Origin: Trichocoleus desertorum ATA4-8-CV12
GTDB lineage: Bacteria > Cyanobacteriota > Cyanobacteriia > FACHB-46
Length of the DNA: 33,737 nucleotides
NCBI GenBank assembly: GCA_019358975.1
Contig: JAHHIL010000057.1
Span: 1-33,737, forward strand
Direction: 5' to 3'
Part shown: positions 24,090-32,355 of the stretch, in pieces
Numbering within the stretch: position 1 is the first letter of the stretch
Layout of the letters: each line of letters begins with the position of its first letter
Notes under the pieces: model-generated
Databases searched by the model: none
What the model was told of the DNA's origin: nothing
The model's input: only the letters and a program-made list of their open reading frames with translations
Translations under genes and position numbers: made by a program

Positions 24090-24983
24090 ATGACCGTATT
24101 AACGGGGGCAGCGGCTGCACTGCTTGCTTCATTTTTTTGGGCACTAGGCTCCATACTGGCTCAAAATCCAGTGAGACACTTAGGAATTCTGCGGTTTACT
24201 CACGTACAGTTGGTTAGCTCGTTTGCAGTTCTCGCTTGTATTGTGTCATTGTCCGTGGGGTGGGGGAATATAGGATCTAATCATCTCGCAAACATTCTAT
24301 TTGCCAGTGCGATCGGTGTTGTGCTAGGAAATTTTTCATTCGCATATTGCATTAGGGTTCTTGGTCCGAGATTGACTCATCTAATAATGATGACTGCCTC
24401 GCCGATCGCAGTAGTGCTAGATTTTATTGTTTTTAAAAAACTTCCTCTAGTCAGGCAGATTGAAGGAGGTTTGATTATCATGATCGGCATAGCAATCGCC
24501 ATTGCTTATGGAGAGAGTTCAAAAAAAATACATGAACCGCAAAAAAATAAACAGCGAATAATTGGCTTCGGCGTTGGACTTGTTGCCGCTAGTTCTCAGG
24601 TTTGTGGTTTATTAGCGCTAAAGCCGCTTTTGCAAGAGGGAGTAGCTCCCTTGGCTGTGACTGCTGTAAGGACCGGGGGTGGGGCCCTATTGGTTTCTTT
24701 AATATTTGTTCTAATGGCCTCTAAGCTAAAAGATGCATATGATGTAAATCACAAGGTGATTGTTTCTGCAATTACCCCTGGCATCATGGGTTATTGCGTT
24801 GCAGTTTCTTTGCAACTTTACGCTCTCAGAAATCTTGGAGCTGGCGCGGCAATTCTTCTTGGATCAACCGCCCCCATTATGGTAGTGCCGCTGCTATGGA
24901 TTCATAGTAGGCAAAGGCAAGCTGTCGGAGCATGGATTGGCGCGGGAGTAGCTATATCTGGTATCGCATGGGCAATAATTTAG
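24090..24983 (+). CDS. EamA/DMT-family transporter (10 TM)
   Basis: A 297-residue protein with about ten hydrophobic helices in two EamA repeats (about 1-140 and 155-297). The start TGAAAALLASFFWALGS and the repeat-ending IEGGLIIMIGIAIAIAYGE and AVGAWIGAGVAISGIAWAII are typical of drug/metabolite exporters, which also transport amino acids and organic acids. The gene is AT-rich. It lies 111 bases before the second fumarylpyruvate hydrolase, so it may serve the same aromatic pathway as importer or exporter. No clear ribosome-binding site precedes the ATG, and TATAAT overlaps it (24086-24091), which is probably chance because helix 1 begins at this start. Confidence 0.82.
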   Translation: MTVLTGAAAALLASFFWALGSILAQNPVRHLGILRFTHVQLVSSFAVLACIVSLSVGWGNIGSNHLANILFASAIGVVLGNFSFAYCIRVLGPRLTHLIMMTASPIAVVLDFIVFKKLPLVRQIEGGLIIMIGIAIAIAYGESSKKIHEPQKNKQRIIGFGVGLVAASSQVCGLLALKPLLQEGVAPLAVTAVRTGGGALLVSLIFVLMASKLKDAYDVNHKVIVSAITPGIMGYCVAVSLQLYALRNLGAGAAILLGSTAPIMVVPLLWIHSRQRQAVGAWIGAGVAISGIAWAII

Positions 24984-25094
24984 AAATGCAATATTTTTGA
25001 TGTCCCAAGCACGATTGACTATTTGTGTTCAGTTGATTTCAATTTAAGAAGCAAGAAAACGGTAGCGCATTTTGTCTTCTTTTTAGGCATTTAA

Positions 25095-25796
25095 ATGACA
25101 AATTATCTGTGGAATCCTCCGCCTGTCTACTCACTGCCAATTCGAGATGGCGTAGAGCGTATTCCCATTAACAGACTATTTTTCGTTGGCAGAAACTATC
25201 ATGCTCATGCTATCGAAATGGGAAGGCCGGTGGATAAGAATGTGGAGAGGATTTTCTATTTCACAAAATCACCACAAACGCTTGTTGAAAGTGGTGCCAG
25301 TGTTACCTATCCACCAGAAACTAGAAATTTTCACTTCGAGATGGAGCTAGTGGTTGTTATTGGTAAGTCAGGCTTTCGGGTTTCCGTAGAGAGAGCGAAT
25401 GATCTGATCTATGGTTACGCCGCTGGACTTGATATGACTCGCCGCGATCTACAGTTGGATGCGCGTGAAAAAGGGCGCCCATGGGATCTTGGGAAGGATG
25501 TGGAGCAGTCGTCCGTCTGCTCAGAGGTCGTCCCGATGAACGGAGTGGTTATTGACAAGGGTCGGATTGAATTAGCCGTCAATGGAGTAACCAGGCAAAA
25601 ATCAAACATTGATAGACTGATATGGGGCATCCGCGAAATTATTTCTGACCTTTCTCTTTATTACCACCTCCAACCTGGTGATCTGATCTATACCGGTACA
25701 CCTGAAGGTGTTGGGGCAGTGCTGCCCGGTGATGTGATTACCGGCCATGTTGAGGGGGTGGGTGGCGTAGATTTGACTATAAGTGCATTTGAGTAA
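25095..25796 (+). CDS. nagK: Fumarylpyruvate hydrolase (FAH family), second copy
   Basis: A 233-residue FAH-family enzyme, closer in length to canonical NagK than the copy at 10533. It has [18 protein letters not shown] (about 26-43), ligands in [10 protein letters not shown] (Glu82, Glu84) and GLDMTRRD (Asp113), then GRPWDLGKD and [11 protein letters not shown]. In the gentisate pathway it releases fumarate and pyruvate from fumarylpyruvate. It is followed at 8 bases by a NagL-type isomerase, which supports a nagK-nagL pair, the order found in salicylate/gentisate gene clusters. Ribosome-binding site weak. No ring-cleaving dioxygenase lies beside it; the nearest candidate is the single cupin at 8537. 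Confidence 0.87.
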   Translation: MTNYLWNPPPVYSLPIRDGVERIPINRLFFVGRNYHAHAIEMGRPVDKNVERIFYFTKSPQTLVESGASVTYPPETRNFHFEMELVVVIGKSGFRVSVERANDLIYGYAAGLDMTRRDLQLDAREKGRPWDLGKDVEQSSVCSEVVPMNGVVIDKGRIELAVNGVTRQKSNIDRLIWGIREIISDLSLYYHLQPGDLIYTGTPEGVGAVLPGDVITGHVEGVGGVDLTISAFE

Positions 25797-25804
25797 TTTT
25801 ACTT

Positions 25805-26446
25805 ATGAAGTTATATAGCTTTTTCCGCAGCAGCACCTCTCATCGCCTGCGAATCGCGTTAAACCTGAAACGTATTCCTGTCGAATACGTTGCGATTGAT
25901 CTGCGGAAAGAAGAGCATTTGGAGGAGCGATTTAAATTAATAAATCCTCAGGCATTGGTTCCGGTGCTAGCATTGGAAAGTAATGAAACATTAATTCAAT
26001 CGCCTTCTATTATCGAGTGGCTGGAAGAAGAGTATCCAGCGCCTCCACTTTTGCCTCAAGATCCAATCATGCGAGCAAAAGTGAGAGCTTTGACTGCTAT
26101 CGTAGGTTGTGATATTCACCCTCTCAATAACCGCCGGATTCTTGAGTATTTGCGTCAACATCTGGGGGCTGACGAAAGTTCTGTGCAAGCTTGGTGTGAA
26201 AAGTGGATCATCCAGGGTTTCGATGCAATAGAATCGCTTCTTGCCGAAGAAGGGACGAGTGGCCCATTCTGCTTTGGCGATACTCTTACACTAGCAGATG
26301 TTTATCTAATTCCACAAATTGAGAGTGCTCGGCGCTTCAAAATAAGTATCGACAGATGGCCATTGATTTCTGCCATCGATCGTTATTGTGCGGAGATTGA
26401 GGAGTTTCGTAGCGCTACGCCAAAAATGCAACCGGATTTTGGGTGA
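25805..26446 (+). CDS. nagL: Maleylpyruvate isomerase (zeta-class GST, NagL type)
   Basis: A 213-residue zeta-class glutathione transferase. The N-terminal thioredoxin domain holds the active-site RSSTSHRLRIALNLK (8-22) and the cis-Pro segment PQALVPVL. IQSPSIIEWLEEEYP follows. The C-terminal helical domain (about 88-210) has GCDIHPLNNRRILEYLRQH, diagnostic of the maleylacetoacetate/maleylpyruvate isomerase group. It converts maleylpyruvate to fumarylpyruvate using glutathione in the cytoplasm. Only 8 bases separate it from the FAH-family gene, so the two enzymes form consecutive steps in one operon. I recall the NagL of Ralstonia sp. U2 as very similar in sequence. Confidence 0.9.
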   Translation: MKLYSFFRSSTSHRLRIALNLKRIPVEYVAIDLRKEEHLEERFKLINPQALVPVLALESNETLIQSPSIIEWLEEEYPAPPLLPQDPIMRAKVRALTAIVGCDIHPLNNRRILEYLRQHLGADESSVQAWCEKWIIQGFDAIESLLAEEGTSGPFCFGDTLTLADVYLIPQIESARRFKISIDRWPLISAIDRYCAEIEEFRSATPKMQPDFG

Positions 26447-27356
26447 ATATGATGTTTTGGATAGATGCTTTTTGAGCAAGGGCTTTTATTCAAAATCACT
26501 TCTACGGAAAATAGATAGCGCAATTCCACATGCCGATGTTCCTAACGCTCGCACTGTCTATGTGAGCTGGCATTAGTATGCACGTGCCTCATATTTCTAA
26601 CCTCTCAACAATCGTCCCACAATCCTTGTGGTTTGATGAGTACGCATATTTCCGCGTATCAAAGTAGGGACTTTGGTCATAGGGGTTGAAGTAGACCTTG
26701 CTGCCCCACTAGCCGCGCTCACTCAAATATTTTGAAGTGCCTCACCGCCCTGCAGTTTGTTGGGGCAGAGTAGTCTTTCGTATATCCGCCTTCCTAGACA
26801 GTAGTTGGGCGCGGCGGATTGAGCACCCCAATGAAAACTTCCCTTCGCCCCACCCAACCATGCTGAGTAGCTGCAATGAGGTCTCCGAGACTTCTCGATT
26901 TCTTCGTATCGCGCAGATTTTTACATCCGTAAATTCCATAGTTTCAATACTATAAACGCCAGTCTCATTGGGGCGTTGGACACAAGCAATGGCCAGGCAA
27001 TTTCGGTCTGATTTTTTTCTAATTTTCTCTTCTCCACCTTGCACTTGTGTGAAGTGCAGATCGTAAAGTAGCGGCATATAAAAGTTGAACCTAAGGCGGA
27101 CTGTTTTTTTACGGCAGCGTACGCCACATGGGGCTGGCGCACGCTGCATGCCTACCGAAGCGTATACCAGATGCCAGTTTAGCTGTGACTTCATAGTGAG
27201 TGTTCTATGAGCAACTCCTCCAAGTCTGCAGAAACAGCGCTGATACATCTGAAACACTACTCTATTGCTTCGGAAATGTATGCGTAATCTCTGTTTAGCC
27301 TAATTGTGGGATGGGAGTCGTTTCGAGTCCCTGCATCATTGGGTATTGACTTGAAG
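26447..27356. other. Long intergenic region with hairpins, no supported gene
   Basis: About 900 bases. A minus-strand frame (26742-27257, 171 residues) is open but has no known motif and Cys/Arg-rich segments, so it is not called. A short plus frame (26578-26667) is likewise unsupported. Two structured spots stand out: CCACAA-TCC-TTGTGG plus a TTTGAT/ATCAAA stem-loop (26617-26663), and GCAGCGT/ACGCTGC with inner GCCA/TGGC (27114-27147). Neither has a T-run after it. Confidence 0.4.
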
Positions 27357-27962
27357 ATGTACATCAGACCGACGATACTGAAAAAAGAACTGCCATTTTT
27401 CCCATCGCTCGCGATGGCAATGTTGGTCATCGCATGGTCCTTACTTATTTTGCATGCTCAGCCGCATAACGCAATCTCCGTGGTTTGTGGGGCACTAGTT
27501 GTGTTATTCCTATGGATCTATGCGCTTCTGCGTAACGCACAGGTGCGCCAAATATTCATTGGGTACATAAGTTTGATGATTTTGCTCATTCTGCAGGTTT
27601 CAGAGCATTGGATACTAAATCAAGCTGAAACTATAGTTTCGCTGTTCCCTTTGTTTTTTGCACCTCCATTTATTTGGTCGGCATCCATGCAGGTTGAAAC
27701 AATTGTGGTGATTTTTTCGGCGCTACTTTTGCATTCATCTGTCATTATTTTTGCATTTCATTCAATTGACAAATGCGATTATTCGGTTGGATGTTCTGTT
27801 TTTGCTATCGGTGGTCTATCTTTTCTCGGTGTAAATTCTGATATCAATTCACTAGGAGAGAAGCAAGCGGTGATAATTTTTATACTCGCCATGTTTCTAG
27901 TGGTTCGTGTCTTTTTTCAGAGAATTTTCTCAATGGATGCAAATATCAGCGAGATTAATTGA
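27357..27962 (+). CDS. Hypothetical multi-pass membrane protein
   Basis: A protein of about 201 residues with five to six hydrophobic helices (approximately residues 15-37, 42-60, 66-85, 97-118, 120-140, 150-190). It begins MYIRPTILKKELPFFPSLAM and ends MDANISEIN. No motif of a known transporter is visible. It resembles the N-terminal membrane sensor of a signalling protein without the output domain, but nothing proves that. The frame opens at GTG 27306; the ATG at 27357 is chosen because the preceding residues look unlike protein. Base composition is AT-rich, as around it. It stands 69 bases before a LysR gene on the same strand. Function unknown. Confidence 0.55.
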   Translation: MYIRPTILKKELPFFPSLAMAMLVIAWSLLILHAQPHNAISVVCGALVVLFLWIYALLRNAQVRQIFIGYISLMILLILQVSEHWILNQAETIVSLFPLFFAPPFIWSASMQVETIVVIFSALLLHSSVIIFAFHSIDKCDYSVGCSVFAIGGLSFLGVNSDINSLGEKQAVIIFILAMFLVVRVFFQRIFSMDANISEIN

Positions 27963-28031
27963 TGGGTGCGCTCAATACCAAATATTGATCACGCTTTCGT
28001 TTGCTCCAGGCTTTGGATGTAGGTGATATTT

Positions 28032-29042
28032 ATGGATCAGCTTAGAGCTATTCGTACGTTCCTAGAAGTTGTAGACCGCGGTGGATTCGCTGGCGCAGCA
28101 AGATCTTTGGAACTTTCACCATCCGTAGTTACGCGATTAGTGTCCGAGCTTGAGCACCATCTCGGCACCCGTCTTCTCAATAGGACCACGCGTAGCGTAG
28201 TCCTCACGAAAGCTGGGCAAGCATATGCAGATGAGACGCGCCAACTGTTGCATGCCCTTTGCGATGCTGATGCAGCAGCCCGGGAATCGACTGCGCTCCC
28301 GCGAGGGCGTTTAAAAATTCAAGTGCCCCCATCATTTGCGGTTCATCAGTTGGCGAAAGTTTTGCCGGAATTCCGAAGTAAATATCCAAAAATTACTCTC
28401 GAGATTCAAGCGATGGGAGCAGTCGATTCAGTTAATGATGGTTGCGATTTGTCAATAATTGTCGCACAGGGAGACAAAATCGACGGAGACTTTGTCGCCA
28501 ACCCTCTCGCCAGAACTGAAATTTTGCTATGTGCATCCCCCCTCTATATTAATAATTCTAAAAAAATCCTTCATCCTCAGGATTTATCCGCTCATGAAGT
28601 ACTTGTGCCGCCTATAGCGGCAATACGTCGAAGCGTCAAATTTATTACTACTGATGCAATCAGCGAGACGAGCGCTGCAGTTTTCTTTCAGCCCAAAGAG
28701 CCCGCAGTTTCGAGTTTGCATCTCGACGCCATGTATGCAACCGCCCTAGCTGGTATGGGCATTGTAGGTCTTCCTTCATTTATGGCGGACGACGCCTTAC
28801 GCAGTGGGGCATTAATCAGAGTTCTCCATAAATGGCATGTGGCTACGCTTTCCGTATGGGTTGGTGTTCCCTCACGGCGTCATCTACCGATCGCAACGAG
28901 AGCATTCCGTGATTTTCTAGTTGAGAAGTTCGGCACTAATCCTAGAGAGGATCCTTGGCTCGCTTTGGGTGGTGAGAATTCTTCCCCCAGCTCTTTATCT
29001 AAAAATTACCAGTCAGTAAAGTTGGCCGTCATACCTTCATAA
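28032..29042 (+). CDS. LysR-family transcriptional regulator
   Basis: A 336-residue LysR regulator. The DNA-binding domain MDQLRAIRTFLEVVDRGG is followed by FAGAARSLELSPSVVTRLVSELEHHLGTRLLNRTTRSVVLT (residues 1-60). The substrate-binding domain starts at LPRGRLKIQVPPSFA (about 90) and contains the CrgA-like arrangement. A low-complexity tail of about 35 residues ends the protein. ATG 28032 has AGGTGA at a good distance; the upstream GTG (28023) overlaps that site. It lies 69 bases after the membrane protein and 82 before the cystathionine-lyase-like gene. Whether it governs the gene downstream, the nagK-nagL operon or both cannot be told. AT-rich. Confidence 0.88.
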   Translation: MDQLRAIRTFLEVVDRGGFAGAARSLELSPSVVTRLVSELEHHLGTRLLNRTTRSVVLTKAGQAYADETRQLLHALCDADAAARESTALPRGRLKIQVPPSFAVHQLAKVLPEFRSKYPKITLEIQAMGAVDSVNDGCDLSIIVAQGDKIDGDFVANPLARTEILLCASPLYINNSKKILHPQDLSAHEVLVPPIAAIRRSVKFITTDAISETSAAVFFQPKEPAVSSLHLDAMYATALAGMGIVGLPSFMADDALRSGALIRVLHKWHVATLSVWVGVPSRRHLPIATRAFRDFLVEKFGTNPREDPWLALGGENSSPSSLSKNYQSVKLAVIPS

Positions 29043-29124
29043 CTGCTATGTAAGAGGGCTCTTATCTGTAAGGCCATATTCGTGAATGATACTTACTCAT
29101 TGATTAATTTTGAATTGCAACATA

Positions 29125-30324
29125 ATGAAATCGGATCATAAATATTCAGGTCAAAGCTTCGACCATGTGGACACGTCACTTGCACATCTCGGTCGCCAGT
29201 CTGCGAAAATGACGAATTCGGTCAACGCTCCGTTAGTGCGAGCTTCAACGACCATTTTCCCCAGTTTGAGTGAGTTCAAAAATTCGTATAGGGGCCTAGT
29301 ATTTGAGTCTCCCCGCTATGGACGTTCTGGTACGCAGACCAATTTCGAACTGCAGCACGCAATGGCGACGCTATGCAATGCGGAAACTTGTATTGCTACC
29401 GGGTCGGGCCTTAGTGCTATTGCCGCTGTATTGGGGGCGCATGCGCGCCTGGGTGGACACATTCTGGTCCAAGAGTCGGCATATGGTCCGACGCAGGCAT
29501 ATTGCAAAAATGTACTCGAACCTTTTGACTGCCAGGTTGAGACATTTGAGTCATCGGAGAGTCTTGAGCAAAAGATTAAACCTCAGACTTCATTGATTTT
29601 TATTGAAGTACCTTCTTCATTAACAATGAGGGTAATTGATGTAGCATCCGTCTGTCGTGTTGCAAGTATTCATGGCATTCCCGTTGCATGTGACTCCACT
29701 TGGGGCACTCCAATTTTTTTCGATGCCCATGCCTTGGGCATTGACATCTCTATTCACGCTGCGACTAAATACATCAATGGCCACTCAGATGTACTTCTAG
29801 GACTTATAACTGGCTCATATGATGCACTTAGATCAACACGAAGCTGGTGCGATACATCTGGGGTTCATGCTGCCCCGGACTCATGCTGGCTTGCCCTAAG
29901 AGGAATGAGAACACTTGCCCTGAGAATGAATAAACATCATAACTCAGCGATACAGGTGGCCACTTGGCTCGAAAAGCATCCTCATATCCGTAAAGTGTTT
30001 TTTCCCGCGCTACCTTCTAATGAAGGACATGCGCTATGGATAAAACAGTTCTCGGGTGCGCCAGGGCCATTTACAGTTGAGCTCCAGCCATGCAGTGAGA
30101 GAGCCTTTGAAACGTTTATGGATTCTTTGCGGTTGTTCGGTATCGGGACTAGCTGGGGGGGATTCGAGAGCTTAGTAATGCCCGCAATCGCTCATAATCT
30201 ACGCGGTCAACACATTCAACCTGATGATGGAAGGCTTGTTCGCTTTCACATCGGACTTGAAGATCCGAATGATCTGTGTGTCGATATTTCCAATGCATTA
30301 AATGCTTTATCGGCTCAGCACTAA
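29125..30324 (+). CDS. Cystathionine beta-lyase-like PLP enzyme
   Basis: A 399-residue trans-sulfuration enzyme of the Cys/Met metabolism PLP family (fold type I). It begins with the family start DTSLAHLGRQ, has SPRYGRSGTQTNFELQ near the cofactor phosphate, Asp190 in ACDSTWG (ring nitrogen) and Lys215 in AATKYINGHSD (Schiff base), and ends RFHIGLEDPNDL. Family members act on cystathionine, methionine or other C-S amino acids; the pattern and absence of a MetB-specific feature favour a cystathionine beta-lyase (homocysteine, pyruvate, ammonia). ATG 29125 is preferred over the in-frame TTG 29110, although no Shine-Dalgarno is visible. Placed next to LysR and aromatic genes, it may serve an unusual sulfur substrate, which is inference. 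Confidence 0.82.
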   Translation: MKSDHKYSGQSFDHVDTSLAHLGRQSAKMTNSVNAPLVRASTTIFPSLSEFKNSYRGLVFESPRYGRSGTQTNFELQHAMATLCNAETCIATGSGLSAIAAVLGAHARLGGHILVQESAYGPTQAYCKNVLEPFDCQVETFESSESLEQKIKPQTSLIFIEVPSSLTMRVIDVASVCRVASIHGIPVACDSTWGTPIFFDAHALGIDISIHAATKYINGHSDVLLGLITGSYDALRSTRSWCDTSGVHAAPDSCWLALRGMRTLALRMNKHHNSAIQVATWLEKHPHIRKVFFPALPSNEGHALWIKQFSGAPGPFTVELQPCSERAFETFMDSLRLFGIGTSWGGFESLVMPAIAHNLRGQHIQPDDGRLVRFHIGLEDPNDLCVDISNALNALSAQH

Positions 30325-30658
30325 TCTGTTATCTGTTTGGCACAAAATGAGTGGGTATAAATCTATATAGATAGTGGTGCTGGTATCAATCTGTGATGTG
30401 GTTGTGGATTTCACTAAATGCGGTGTCTGGCGAAATTTATGCACACAGCTTGCTAGGGGAGGGGAGGCATGCAGTAAGCTTTTGCACACGTTGTGATCTT
30501 TCACAGCGTCTAGCATTGCTTGGTTCGACGATTTGCTGCGCCTCATCCCACAGACATGCGATGATCTGCAATTGCTGTGCCTCGGTTGGTTGTTTCTGTA
30601 TGAACCGTATCCGCCGCGACAAGGAATTGAGTCACGTTTGCGTAGGAACACATCACTA
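30325..30658. other. Intergenic region, no supported gene
   Basis: About 330 bases. A perfect 12-bp palindrome, ATCTATATAGAT, lies at 30361-30372, 37 bases after the lyase gene. A minus-strand frame (30437-30622) has no ribosome-binding site or known motif. The next gene's frame is open from 30533, but its first 42 residues look unlike protein. Confidence 0.4.
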
Positions 30659-31747
30659 ATGACCTCTAAATCTAACTGGAACTCAAGAGACCTCTATATC
30701 GATGTTTTGATCACGAATGCACATCGCCGCTTGGTTACAACGACAGCACTCGATCCCGGCGAGACTAGCACTTCGTTGGTGGTAATTTCGAAGATTCTTC
30801 ACAAGGTCGCGGACCAGATCATTGAGGGCGCCCCCGTCGGAAGCATTGATGTCACTGACGGTTTGGTTGCAAGTTGGCAGGTGGGTGGATCAACAAATGA
30901 CTCTGATGTGATTGGAGGCGGGGATGCGCAGTACTCTCCGGGGAGCTCCATTTCAGTCGCTGGGGATGTCTCTGAGATCGATACTCACCTCTTCCGTGAG
31001 TTGGAGGAATTAGAGATTGCACAGGTAGCCGGCTTTCGCTTACCAAAACCGCAGCCAGTTGCTAGAGCCTCCACAAAGAAGAACGCCCGCCCCATTTATC
31101 GCTATTTCCCGTTCAACCCCGGAACTTTTGGGAGCGCTGGAAGTTGGGAGGCCGCTGTCCGAGCATTGAAAGTCTTCGCTGTTCTTCACGCCGCTCATCG
31201 CGGGCCAGAAGGACTTGAAGTCGAGGACCTCTTGCCGCTGTTCTTCCGCAGTAGCAGCGACCTCATTACATATCGCGAGGGCTGGAAGGCGGGGCGGTTT
31301 TGGAGTGTCAAGGCGTTTTTGAAGGCGGTGCATGAGCGGGAGAAACACACAAATGGGCTCATTAGCGAGCACGTCATGCCACGCAGTCAAACATTGAGAA
31401 GAGCCCTCGCGATGGAGGATATTCAGCAGGCCGTGGAGTTTGTGTGGGACATGAGCTTCGAGTGCGTTGTGACAGCCGATGAGAACAATGAACTCACTAG
31501 ACGTGACAAGAAGCGCCCAAGAGACACCATCTGGGTGTTTGAGAATGGGCCCTGGGAGCGGTACGCTGGGACGAATATTCAAATCCTAGATGTCGAATGC
31601 AATGGGCAAAAATGGCTGTCCGACGAGGATCGTGAGTCTTTACGGAGACTAAAGCTCCTTGCGGAATGGGACGCTTCATTTCTCAAGGACGCTGACCCGG
31701 AGATCCTTGCTCAGTGGAGCAAATACATTCCCGTGGAAAAGAGATAG
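30659..31747 (+). CDS. Uncharacterised protein with an HNH-like C-terminal pattern
   Basis: A 362-residue soluble protein that I do not recognise by name. The N-terminal ~130 residues are mostly helical, with an acidic Gly/Ser-rich loop near 75-105. The centre (150-225) has RYFPFNPGTFGSAGSW and helices. The C-terminal part carries GLISEHVMPRSQTL (Glu237-His238-x-x-Pro241), then FECVVTADENNELTRRD (269-283) and ENGPWERYAGTNIQIL (295-310). This E-H-x-x-P ... VVTxxE ... W-x-R-Y series is like a domain I recall in uncharacterised nuclease-like proteins, but I cannot name a Pfam family. No membrane segment or signal peptide. The ATG at 30659 follows a weak TAGGAAC site. Composition here is closer to the GC-rich flank. 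Stand-alone gene. Confidence 0.55.
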   Translation: MTSKSNWNSRDLYIDVLITNAHRRLVTTTALDPGETSTSLVVISKILHKVADQIIEGAPVGSIDVTDGLVASWQVGGSTNDSDVIGGGDAQYSPGSSISVAGDVSEIDTHLFRELEELEIAQVAGFRLPKPQPVARASTKKNARPIYRYFPFNPGTFGSAGSWEAAVRALKVFAVLHAAHRGPEGLEVEDLLPLFFRSSSDLITYREGWKAGRFWSVKAFLKAVHEREKHTNGLISEHVMPRSQTLRRALAMEDIQQAVEFVWDMSFECVVTADENNELTRRDKKRPRDTIWVFENGPWERYAGTNIQILDVECNGQKWLSDEDRESLRRLKLLAEWDASFLKDADPEILAQWSKYIPVEKR

Positions 31748-32355
31748 ATGGTCGAAAGCTGGCGTTGACTATGGCTATAGGTACAGTGGCGCGTCCAACC
31801 GACGACTACAACCCAACCTGGTCGGTCAGTTCAGCCTACTGGTATCACAGTGCGTCTCTGTGGCCCTTAGAAAATCACCTTCTGCGCATTCGCGCACTCA
31901 CTCCGGTCCCTACCTCGTCAGGCAACTGCAGCCCCTCGTCGATGCGGCTCTGCAGCAGTTGAGCGCCGCTTTTGGCCTTTGCGAATGCCGAGCCTCGGAG
32001 GGCTCCGAACCGCTTTGCGTTATCACGTACTCGATCCGACCACTGCGCTGGTATTCGGACGATCCGCAGCAGTCTGGTTGATCTTGAAATAAGCGAGGGT
32101 GTAGGTGAAGCGGCTTGCGCCCATTTGTAGAGGTTTGCCTCCGTTACTTCAGACCGGTGGCGCCCCAACCCATACCTAGGTAAAGAGGAGGGCGCGCGGC
32201 GAAGGACTTAGTGCAGCGCCCTGGCCCCTGCAGCCAGCCAACGGTCGGATGGGAGCAAGGTCCTATGCTCGGCATAAATCTCTTGGCAGTTTTCCAGTAG
32301 CTTCGGCAGGCGTGTGCGCATACATTGCGCCTGCTAGCAACGTAAGGAGATAAGC
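31748..32355. other. Intergenic region, no convincing gene
   Basis: About 600 bases. A 37-codon minus-strand frame (32208-32321, MRTRLPKLLENCQEIYAEHR at its start) reads protein-like and has a stop directly upstream, so it could be a small protein or a gene remnant; no strong ribosome-binding site supports it. Other frames in the region overlap and are Arg/Ser-rich. It contains the promoter region of the following secreted protein gene, which has AAGGAG at 32342. Confidence 0.35.

Noticed and set aside
26632-26671. GATGAG...CAAAG stem-loop resembling a hammerhead ribozyme core
   Set aside because: The core would need CUGAUGA and GAAA; here it reads UUGAUGA and CAAA, which removes essential bases, and the flanking stems are poor.
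26742-27257. 171-residue minus-strand frame
   Set aside because: No motif, no ribosome-binding site, and Cys/Arg-rich composition; chance frame or decayed DNA.
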